Of a stretch of 64,000 nt of DNA, positions 55,431 to 64,000 are shown piece after piece. The stretch is taken from NCBI GenBank assembly GCA_948567375.1, contig OX419755.1, positions 84,462,218 through 84,526,217 of the forward strand, read 5' to 3'. The notes beneath the pieces are model-generated. The model had not been told where the DNA came from. It ran no database searches and saw only the letters and a list, made by a program, of their open reading frames with translations. The position numbers and the translations under genes were made by a program. The stretch is from Lunularia cruciata. Lineage: Eukaryota; Streptophyta; Marchantiopsida; Lunulariales; Lunulariaceae. Each line of letters opens with the position of its first letter. The first letter of the stretch is position 1.

Positions 55431-56600
55431 CAAGGTATGCGGTAGAATATCATTATCTGCATACTTATCATCATCTTGAGGGACTGGACCCAAAGCAAAG
55501 GGCAGTATTCCTCCGGAAGATGGGGCCATACCAACTAAATCACAACATTTTATTTAAGATGGGTGAAGATGATGTACTTGAGAGATGCTTAGAGGTATAC
55601 AAAGTTAGAAGGAAAAATTAAGTCCTTATATTCAAAAGCGTTGGGAGGACATTATGCCCTAAAGAATACTATAAAGAATATTCTGTCATCAAGATATTGG
55701 TGGCCTATAATGCATAAGGATACTTATGCCTATATACAAAGTTGTGGTGCCTGCCAGCAAATATGAGAGCCAATGGCTACTTCTCAATGGCCTTTGAGAC
55801 CAATTTTGCCCATTGGCCTCCTTTGAAAAATGGGGCATTGATTTTGTGGGTCCAATTCAACCGGTGACTTGATTCACAAGGAAGAGATACATCTTGGTGT
55901 GCACTAATTAGCTACCAAGATGGTTGAAGCCAAGGCAAATCAAAGAGATGATGTGGAAACAACTGTAGAATTTTTCTTTTGAAACATTATTCCATGTTAC
56001 AGATGTCCTCTGGAATTTGTCAGTGATTGGGGGACCCATTTTTTGAACTTCATGGTGTAAGCGTTAACCAAGTACTTCTAGATAAAACATCGGAAGACAA
56101 CTCCTTACAATCCAAAGGCAAATTGACTAACGGAGAAGGCCAATGGTTTGTTGTGTAAAATTTTGAATAAGGTGACAATCAATTATGCCTACAATTGGGA
56201 CAAAAAGTTACCTACAGCTTTGTGGGCAGACCAAACAATTGAAAAGATTACCACCAAAAAAATACTTTACTTCTTGACATACGGATTGCATCTCATACTA
56301 CCGGTTGAATTTGAAGTCCAAACATATCATATTTTTTATGAAGAACAATTGTTGGAAGAAGAAAGCCAAGATCTTTGGATCCATCAACTGATGTGGTTAG
56401 AAGAGAAAAGAGATGATGCAATGAAAACCACAAAGGAGGTACAAGAATAGTGGAAGGTTAGGCACAATAAGCAAATCAAGCCTTTTGCTATTCAGGAGGG
56501 TGATTTGGTGTTGTTATATGACAATCGCCAAATATATTTTCCAAGCAAGCTGCATCTAAAGTGGATGGGACCCTACCATACCATGCACATTTATGATAAT
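55431..56600 (+). pseudogene. pol: Integrase of element A1
   Basis: EYHYLHTYHHLEGLDPKQRA leads into the zinc-binding part (CGACQQI). The core retains FEKWGIDFVGPI (with a one-base shift) and SDWGTHF, while the third position (LTEKANGL) follows the stop in AN-stop-LTEK. The C-terminus is at 56470-56590 (LHLKWMGPYHTMHIYDNGSI). Several stops. It ends at about 56600, where LTR-like text starts after a short TTTATGATA repeat. Confidence 0.75.
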
Positions 56601-56619
56601 GGATCTATAAATTTATGAT

Positions 56620-59094
56620 TTATGATATGATTTATGATAAAGTGACTACCTTAGGACCAAGATATTCTTGAAAGTGACAGGAAACAAACTCACAAAATTG
56701 GTGAGTAACAAGTGGAATTGATTGAAGAATGACTGATCAACAAAGGCCTATAAAATTGAGATTTCAGAGAGGAAGGATTGCAATGTCTAGATACTACCAT
56801 GTTCCTATTTAGAGTCAACCCAAAGGAATGCAAACCACAAATATGCAAGAGGAGTGTGTCAGAATCTTGGGTTTGATCTTTCATAAGCGGAGAGTGAGGA
56901 AGCACAAGATAGCCTTGAAAGTGAGTAAGCGGAGTGCAGTGAGGGGGCTTGCAATGCATACATTAGATGTAGTAGCTAGGATCAAAGTCTTATTGAGGCT
57001 TTGTATCACATTTTTTGCTTGGAACTAAAATTTAAGTTTTCTAGGGTTCATGGCAAAAATTATCACTAGCGATTATAAGGATGGGCCAAACAATGAAGGG
57101 AAGAGAGGAAATCTGGCTTGATGGACTAAGTTGGATTGGAGATTAGTCTTGGGTAGAGAAGTAAGAGAGGTAGGAGGTGTCACCTTCTATCAAAAGTGTG
57201 ATATGTTAGAGGAAACTGCCAAGGTTAGGAATTCTTTCAATAGACCTCGCACCAAGAATGGGTACAAGGTGGATAGTTATAAAGATCCAATGTAGAGAGG
57301 GATTGTGAGCACAATGATCTATGATGGCTATGTTCAAGCCAGAGCAAACCACCTATGTTACAATGCAACAACCAGTGTTCTTTCACTAGATGTTTGCAAG
57401 AGAGGTGGTGGATTGGGCAAAATGTTTGCACCAGCGTGTGGGGCAAATGATCACTAGTTGGAGAATGGACATTCAGCCTTACTATTTTGTACCCTTTGCA
57501 ACTTATTTCTACTTTGGGCTGAATCTGTTGACTTTGGAGGAGATAAGTAGAATGCAGTCCCACTTTCACTCGTATCTACGCAAGGAAGCTGATGCGGATG
57601 AATGAATACTTCGTCAAGGAATGAAGTTGGAGGGTAGGATTACTACAAGGCCTGTACCTCAATGATCACATGTCCAAATCTTGCATGCAATATCTCGTTG
57701 GAAGCATCTTTTTAAGAGCTTCCCAGTGCTACCAAAATCACAAATTTTTGAGGTTTTTAGCAGAAGTTAGAAGTATTTGAAGCTTTTGTAGTAGATGTAT
57801 GGAGTAACTGAGTGACTTTGGGTTGGGTTCTTCAGTTTTATGTGATTTTGGGTATAGGTTTTTTGGATTAGAAGCTACTTTGCCTCAAGACAAAGGTGAC
57901 CCAATCTGAGGTAGTCAGACATTGGATGCAGGAGTCTTCATGTCAGATATTTGAAGAATCTAAAATAGTTAGGATAGAGAAAGAAAAGATAGTTAGGATA
58001 CCATGTATTTAATTGTAGTTCAAATTGAAAATAGATTAGAAATTTAAGGAGAATTAGTAGTAATGAATGAACACAAAGTGCAGGATCAGACAATAAGTGT
58101 CTTCAAGTCAATTACTTGAGACATTAGAGAAGAATGGGTTGGAAGATAAGAAGATAGATAGAATACACATGAGTTCAATTGTAGTCATGCTGAAGAAGTG
58201 ATAGAAATAGTTGAAGGTGTAAAAGTTGATAGAGCCAAAGTACATGAAGCAAAATAAGTTACATCAAGTTCAGTAGAAGAGAAAGAAGTAGACATCGAAT
58301 TGGATTCACAATTGATTTAAGATTTGAATCGACAAATATGAAGAGTGGGTTGTTCTTTTGGATTTGGAAGTTGTTGTAGAATGGTATTTTAGTTAGATAA
58401 TTGTCAAAGTGCTCAGTCTATTTAAAGGAAGCATTCATAGTGTTCCATTGTTTAGTATTCATAATTTTTGAAGATAGATAAAATGAAGTGCTATAACTCA
58501 ATGCTCGTCATTTTAGCCTAATTCTTAGTATCAATCTTCTGTATGTGTTTATGAGTGTGAGAGAATTTTGAAGTGCAAGTCACTGAGCTTATGGGATGTT
58601 GGATTCCATAGTGTTGATCTTCATTATGTGCATTTGATCTTGATTGAAGTATAATCAAAGCAATGCCTTGATAGATTCTAAGAGGAATTGTAGTGTTGGT
58701 AGTTTTGCAATTTTGCAATTGTGAGCGCAATATGGGGTTGATGCAAAGCAATTTTGATTGAGGCCTTCAGGGGGGTGGAATGTAATTCTAAGGTGAAGTC
58801 ATTTTGCAATAAAGTGGCCTTCTTCGAGAAAATCTAAATCATCACAATCAAGATTTTTTTGGACAGAATTTGATAGAGTTGTGATTATGGAGTGTTAATT
58901 CATGACAAGACTGCAAGTCAATGCTTGTTACTCTCTTTTGGGTATGGTTTCTACCTAAGAAATTAAAGACAAACTCAAGAAGAAATGAATTAATACTGTT
59001 TACTTTGTATTTGACCATCTCTTACTCGTATCTCTACGGTAACAAACTTTATTTATCTGATTACCACAAAAATGATACTTGTTAAGTTGTCACA
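56620..59094 (+). mobile_element. Family A 3' LTR L9 of A1 (5' truncated)
   Basis: Starts inside U3 and ends AAGTTGTCACA at 59094. It has TATTTAAAGG at 58419-58428. The 56604-56640 join contains a short TTTATGAT(A) tandem array. It directly abuts a copia RT fragment at 59095. Confidence 0.72.
56828..57660 (+). pseudogene. U3 protein of family A (copy in L9)
   Basis: Fragments of the globular domain: HTLDVVARIKVLLRLCITFF (56960), DWRLVLGREVREVGGVTFYQ (57135), GYKVDSYKDP-stop, FARE..DWAKCLHQRVGQMI and PYYFVPFATYFYFGLNLLTL (57478). The acidic and coiled-coil parts are missing or unreadable. Closest to the minus-strand copy L1 by wording. Confidence 0.5.
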
Positions 59095-60070
59095 AAGGAT
59101 CAGGGGTTGGCCACAAGGATATTAGGCATGGAGATCAAGAGGAACTTGGGTAGTGGTTAGTTGTGGTTAATGTAGGGTAAGTATGCTAGGAAGGTACTTG
59201 CTAGGTTCAACATGGAGAATTGTAAACTAGTAAGTGCTCCTCTAGCTTCTCATTTCAAGCTTTCAATGGCATGTTGTCCTATAGATGCCATGGAGAAGGG
59301 TTTGATGGCTAACATTCCTTATGAGAAGGCTATTGGGAGTCTCATGTACTTGACTACTTGCATTAGCAATGAGTAAGGTATGCAAGTATATGTCAAATCC
59401 ATGAAGGACACATTGGGAAGCAGTTAAGTTGATTCTTAGGTATTTGAGAGGTACACTAGACTATGGACTTGTATTTGATAGAAGATCAATGAATGCCGCA
59501 TCACTAGATGGCTATGTATATGCTGACTACGGACAAGATCTGGACAAGCGGAGGTCAACAACGGGGTATGTATTCACACTTGGTCGTGGGTGCATTAGTT
59601 GGATATCTACCTTGCATAAGTGTGTTGCACAATCTACTAAGGAAGTTGAGTATGTGGCAGCAGCGGAAGTAGTGAAGGAGGCAATTTGACTTGTTGCTGA
59701 GATGGGGTTAATGCATGGTAATGCAATGCTTCATTGTGACAGTCAAAGTGCTTTACACCTAGCTGAAAATCAGGTGATGGATAGTAGGGTTAAGCATCTA
59801 GACATCAGATATCACTTTCTTAGGCAAGCTGTGTTTGAGAAAATGTTGAATCTAGTCAAGATTGATGGTAAGCTCAACCCGGCCGATGCCTTTACCAAAG
59901 TCATACCTTTAGAAAGTTTCTCTAGGCATCATGCTACCCTGCAGGTTGTGCAAGTGGAGCATGAAGGATGACCTAGCATTGGAGGTGATCTGGGCTGTTT
60001 GGTTACTCTATCCTTGGATGGGCTACGGTTATAAGTTGTCATTTATCCTAGTTTAAAGGAGGGGTCAAGT
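59095..60070 (+). mobile_element. Ty1/copia retrotransposon 3' remnant
   Basis: Carries the RT end, RNase H, a spacer and a purine tract (AAAGGAGGGGTCAAG, 60056-60070) followed by TG, the expected 3' LTR start. The 5' part is replaced by the family A LTR ending at 59094. Confidence 0.75.
59100..59971 (+). pseudogene. pol: Copia RT C-terminus and RNase H
   Basis: RILGMEIKRNLGSG and KYARKVLARFNMENCKLVSA, then PYEKAIGSLMYLTTCISNE are classic copia RT-end blocks, with stops at about 59160 and 59373. From 59429 RNase H is open: ILRYLRGTLDYGLVF, YADYGQDLDKRRSTTGYVFT, QSTKEVEYVAAAEVVKEAI, a stop, LHCDSQSALHLAENQV, HLDIRYHFLRQAV and NPADAFTKVIPL. This is the normal C-terminus of copia Pol. Confidence 0.85.
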
Positions 60071-61741
60071 GATTGGCTGTCTGTCTAGAACTTCCCGCTG
60101 AGTGATAAATTGTTGCAAGGTTACTAACCCCAATACAAGAGTCAAGGGAGAGTTTGTTAGATTTTACTCTTATGCCTTAGGGTTACCTTGTATTTGGGAT
60201 TTTGGGTCACTCGGAGGTTGACAGTGAGGGGTGGACGGTGAGAAGGTTTGAGCAGTGGATTGGCATATGATAAGGGTCGAGAGTCAATACATAATAGTAG
60301 AGAAGCTTCATGTGGATGTAGCATCACATCAAGGTGAACCACATACTCATGTCTAATGCATGAACTCACTTGTAATCTGCATGTTGGTGTGCCTCTCGTC
60401 AGTGTTATCGAACACCATTTGATCAATTTGTACTTTGGACATTGTAGCTTGTAGAATGTGTGCTAATATATCTCAGATGGCATCATGAACTCTAGAATGC
60501 TCTCCATCTATTATATACATTGGTTTGGTAGCCCAAGAAGTATTGGATGGAGAAACCCAAATGTAATTGGAGTGTTGTGGTAAACTCTTTGGATGTAAAA
60601 CAAAAGTCCTTGATCAAGGAGGAGGTATGGAGCATTTCACTCCACACAAGAGAATCCTATCTCTAGAAAGTAGAGTGCATCAATGAGGATGCTAGTAAGG
60701 GTGTGAGTGTGCATACACTCACTAAGATCCACTTGAATCTTCCTATAGTCTAGTGATACAAAGTTAATAAACAAAGGAGTGCATAGCAATAAGTTATGGG
60801 TCAATCAAGGAGATGATTGGAAGTCATAAATGCTTGAATCCACTTTTTTGATAGATCTCAATAAAAAGGAATGGTTTAAGAGCATATAGGCTAGGAGGAA
60901 GGATACTAGAGTCTATGCTCCTATATACATTATTGATGCAATAGTCTTTTGCAATATGAGATCACATTCTTCCATGGCTATGGGTAGAATTATTACTAGT
61001 CTTCACAACTCATCTCCTAATTGAAGGAGCATGCATTGCACTAATCAAGTGGAGAAAATTTGGCAAATGATACTATTAAACATGCATAAATGAGGCAGCA
61101 GTACATATGTGGGTGGGTATGTTTGTGTCAAATAAGAGTCCCTAGGGAGAGAGCAATGTGCTAGAGTGGACTAGGCCACCTATGTGTTCCCTAACACATA
61201 GTTGAACGAGTTGCAAAAATCATCCTTCTCCAAAAGAAAACCCAAGTGACTCAAACCTACAATTCAAACCTTGGTGGGAAGTCTACATGAGTGAGGAACA
61301 CTAGTGAATTCCAGACCTTACATTTACCTTATATTTACGAGTTTGGACTTGTAAATCCAAAGTCTCCAAGCAAAGTGTCAATGTAAATATGACTCAAACT
61401 GCATTTTCCAGAAAACTAAGATATAAGTATGAGGAACAAATATAAAGAAAATACTATTGCAACCTCTTGCAAAATTGTATAATCAGCGGTGGACAATTGT
61501 TTCTACCAGTTCACTTACTTCAGATTGCAATCCCACAGATTTCTACAAGTAAAATAGTGATATCCATTTAAAAAAAATTGACTTATAAACAAAAGGTCCA
61601 TAAAAGATTTTATAGATAAAGCAACTTTTTACAGGCTATTTTATTTTTCAATTATATATTGAATCAGCGGAGGGTTAGGGACTGAGATGAACAATTTATG
61701 AGCACCAAGTACCCGCAAGTAAAAAGAGAATTTTCTCCTGT
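60071..61741. other. Probable copia LTR start, then sequence with no recognised feature
   Basis: From 60071 a presumed copia 3' LTR begins (TGATTGGCTGTCTG), but its end could not be placed. The rest is AT-rich, with no frame longer than 90 codons that looks coding. I see no repeat shared with the families on the left. Confidence 0.4.
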
Positions 61742-62000
61742 ATGAATGGAGCACGAGGGGCCTCGCCGACCAAGACTATGGGGATCCTATGGAAATTGCA
61801 GAGATCACCTACACTTCTGTCAATAAAATCAAAAGACAACCTTTCCGAGGGTTTTCCAAATGGATGCCTGTTTCTGAACTCCTGCCGAACATGCCGAAAG
61901 GTTCTTGCGTGAATCGTTTCGTATGCCACGATTTTGCGTCAACCTGGTACAGGCGCATAATCATGCCAAGAATATACAGGCAACAGCACGATGAATTATA
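61742..62000 (+). pseudogene. Possible FLZ-type zinc-finger fragment
   Basis: A 56-codon frame from 61742 ends GFPNGCLFLNSCRTCRKVLA-stop at 61912. FL-x2-C-x2-C-x3-L is the start of plant FLZ (DUF581) fingers, and a frameshifted CQEY..NSTM at about 61965 could be the second half. Only half of the finger is in frame, so this is either a broken gene or a coincidence. Low confidence. Confidence 0.22.
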
Positions 62001-62999
62001 GACCATTAACCGATATCCCAGGATAGGAAAAGTAGAGGATATAATTGTCCAACACCCAATTTACATGCATAGGCAAGTGAAAGCGGTTCGAGATGTACGT
62101 GTCCGTTGTTCTATAGAGTGTATTGGCCATTGCAATCCATACGAAAACAATCACAATGTTTGGTTTCAACAATTTGTTGACCTTGCCACGTGTATTGACT
62201 GGTGCACTCTAGAGGACAATAATCACATTATATGGTGCTACAGTTTCCCTCCTAGTTTACAGACATGGTGACTAATAGACCTTGCACTGCTTGAATATAT
62301 ATATATTCACCGTATCAATACTATTGTAACTTAACCTCATTTTTTATTTCACCGTTGTAGAACTTGATAGAGTCTTCCCATCCTCGGTGTTTTCAAACAC
62401 AATCTTATGGAGCGAAAGAAACTATAAGCTTGCATTTGCAGAGTCCACGCTACTGACAGAAAAAAGAAAAAGAGGAATTACTTTATCTGAGCAACTGATC
62501 AGCCTCTTACGTGCTCAACCTGGATAATGCCATGTTATGCAGTATTACGTCTATTACGTCTACTTCAAGTCCAATTTCTCGTCCTTACACGTTGATAGAT
62601 AACTATACTTCATGATACCCACACGCTCCTTCCTATCCTCCTAGCGCTCGCTTTCGGGGTGCTTGGTGTCGTGGTTTTAGGGCCTGCCAGCGACTTCCCT
62701 ACCAACCATTGCACCGACGTAACCACGTTGCAGATGGAATGTACTTCGAGAGGAAATCGAGAAGAGGATAATAATAAAGCATCCCTAAAGAAATCTTCGA
62801 GAATGGTCTAATAACAGACCATTTTACTCTTGGTGACTTTTCCTTGTCCGGTGAGCGGTTTTTTATTTCTTCTCCCGCGATCGTCTTTTCTTTCAGAAGA
62901 TTTTCTTTCAATCATTTAAGTCCGCATCTCACCTCTGTTAAATTGAATTATTAAATTAAAATAAATCTATTTTATTGAATTATCCCAGAGCAATTCATT
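62001..62999. other. No gene recognised
   Basis: Contains a 69-codon frame (62065-62271) with no recognisable motif, an AT dinucleotide run near 62300 and a perfect hairpin at 62802-62823. Local GC rises near 62620-62880. Confidence 0.4.
62802..62823. repeat. Perfect 8-bp inverted repeat
   Basis: AATGGTCT-AATAAC-AGACCATT, a stem of eight with a six-base loop. No T-run or other terminator signature follows. Confidence 0.6.
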
Positions 63000-64000
63000 A
63001 TAATATTTTCTCGATCACATACAATAAAATCGCTTGAGGTTTATTTTCCATTCGGTTGCTTGCAACAGTAGAACCACCACTCTGCAGAATCCGTTCGCTG
63101 AGTAAATAATGCAGCTTTGACCTGATTTATTTGATTCTGGCGATATGGACAGTGAACTGTGAAGCTCACAGATATCAACTTCAAGATTGATAACATTTTG
63201 CAACAAGTTCAATGCAACTTGCCACTGATCAGTTTCGGCCATGTTTGCTTGAGTCTATCCATTATCAAATGCGTTTCCATCAGATTCATCATCGTTGATT
63301 CTGAGTGCAACTCCATTGCCTGGTCAATTTCTTCTATGACAGTGTCTTTAAACAACGCAGAGTCATCATTGTCATCATTCAAACAATGCTCAACCTCATT
63401 GTGAATTGAAGAGTCCCCAGGGTCAGTAAGGATATTATAGTCCCCTACAAGATTGCAAATCGCATTGATGATTTGATCACGCCAGATCTATCAACCCCAT
63501 TCTCTCTCAAAGCTGAGACTATATCAAATTGTTTGAAACATTTTTCAAACTTTCTGTTGTTATTTCGCTCCAAGTGATATTCACCAAATTAGTAGCATCT
63601 AGCAGATATGGCGGCCTACCATAACCTTACCCATTGGCTGCTTCCACAAACTGAAATTTGGAGGAGAAAAGACCACCCAAATACGGTTATTTTTTAAAGC
63701 TGAGGAATGCCCATGTGCATTACCAAGCATCAATAGGACTTTGTGTCCGGTATGACCCTAAACATGTGGCTCAAATACCTCATCGAACCATTTGTTGAAT
63801 ATCATAGCATTGATCCAAGCATTCTTTTGCTGAAAATAAGGGATTGGCAAAACCTTTCCAACTATACAAGCTTGCTCCAACTATTCATTGTAATCGGAAG
63901 ATGCTCCATCCTTGTAGCATTGCAACAAACAACAAATGTTATTGGTCTTTGGACTTCTTTCTTCCTCTGATTGTAGAAAGGTCAGCAGTGGGCAATAGTG
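63000..64000 (-). pseudogene. pogo/Tigger-type DDE transposase, broken and running off the window
   Basis: Minus strand from 64000. RPITFVVCCNATRMEHLPI, then in another frame LPIPYFQQKNAWINAMIFNK, WFDEVFEPHV, KVLLMLGNAHGHSSAL, IWVVFSPPNFSLWKQPMG and ITWSEITTESLKNVSNN follow the order of DDE_1 transposases (Tigger/pogo/jerky relatives). Several stops and frameshifts. The catalytic Asp expected in LLLDNAPGH is Gly here. The C-terminal tail (EVEHCLNDDNDDSALFKDT, about 63390) fits the acidic end of such proteins. The N-terminal DNA-binding part would lie beyond the right edge. Confidence 0.75.

Noticed and set aside
60157-60426. 89-codon minus-strand frame in the presumed copia LTR
   Set aside because: No motif and no conserved partner in the window; it is likely a chance frame.
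62065-62271. 69-codon frame as an exon of a host gene
   Set aside because: No recognisable motif, no splice-site support and no continuity with the possible FLZ fragment upstream.
1-64000. CRISPR arrays, rRNA, intact tRNA genes, bacterial operons
   Set aside because: None seen. The regular repeats are tandem duplications or LTRs, and the tRNA-like stretches are degenerate and antisense within element M.

Overview
The window looks like intergenic DNA from a land plant with a large, repeat-rich genome. The reasons are Ty3/gypsy and Ty1/copia retrotransposons nested in one another over about 60 kb, plant-type tRNA primer sites, telomere-type TTTAGGG heptamers, and C-to-T decay at CG and CHG sites, which is typical of plant DNA methylation. 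The lineage cannot be fixed from the sequence. A DNMT3-like methyltransferase fold would fit a non-flowering plant (moss, fern, gymnosperm) better than an angiosperm, but this is weak inference. No intact host gene is visible. Nearly every coding stretch is a transposon gene broken by stops or frameshifts.

Layout. Four repeat families account for most of the window. (1) Element M is a Ty3/gypsy-like element whose polyprotein runs Gag - protease - cytosine-5 DNA methyltransferase - RT/RNase H - integrase - PHD finger. Copy 1 is at 1248-10815 (+). An older copy 2 on the minus strand is split into three pieces: 31293-28824, 17864-17316 and 13534-12537. (2) Family A is an Athila/Tat-like gypsy family with LTRs of about 3.75 kb. 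Its LTRs carry their own long reading frame in U3, upstream of the LTR promoter. Whole or partial LTRs lie at 665-12536 (minus, split), 13535-17315, 21285-25507, 31623-33655, 34835-39230, 43425-47166, 53160-54797 and 56620-59094. Internal gag-pol lies at 39231-43424 plus 54806-56600 (A1) and 47167-53160 (A2, inserted inside the RT gene of A1). (3) Family B is a gypsy element at 17865-28823 (minus), with a + strand fragment at 35297-38427 captured inside a family A LTR. (4) There are copia-like remnants at the left edge, at 33656-34834 and at 59095-60070. The last 4 kb is lower-copy DNA with a broken pogo/Tigger-type transposase running off the right end.

Nesting order can be read directly. 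A family A integrase was hit by M copy 2 (at 31293). Copy 2 was hit by family B (17865-28823), by a solo family A LTR (13535-17315), and by a minus-strand family A LTR (12536). Family B was hit by further family A LTR pieces. The minus-strand LTR was then hit by M copy 1, which is therefore among the youngest insertions.

The main discovery candidate is element M. It combines a captured DNMT3-type methyltransferase between protease and RT, a C-terminal PHD finger, and an unusual terminal arrangement A1 - internal - B1 - A2 - B2 (A = 449 bp, B = 107 bp) instead of two equal LTRs. Copy 1 lacks the integrase catalytic core. Its premature stops and its repeat differences look like deamination of methylated cytosines. 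Retrotransposon-borne cytosine methyltransferases have been reported in dinoflagellates and charophyte algae (de Mendoza and colleagues, 2018). The PHD finger and the split repeats are what I do not recognise from that work. The second candidate is the long conserved reading frame in U3 of the family A LTR, a position analogous to the accessory genes in the 3' LTR of some retroviruses.
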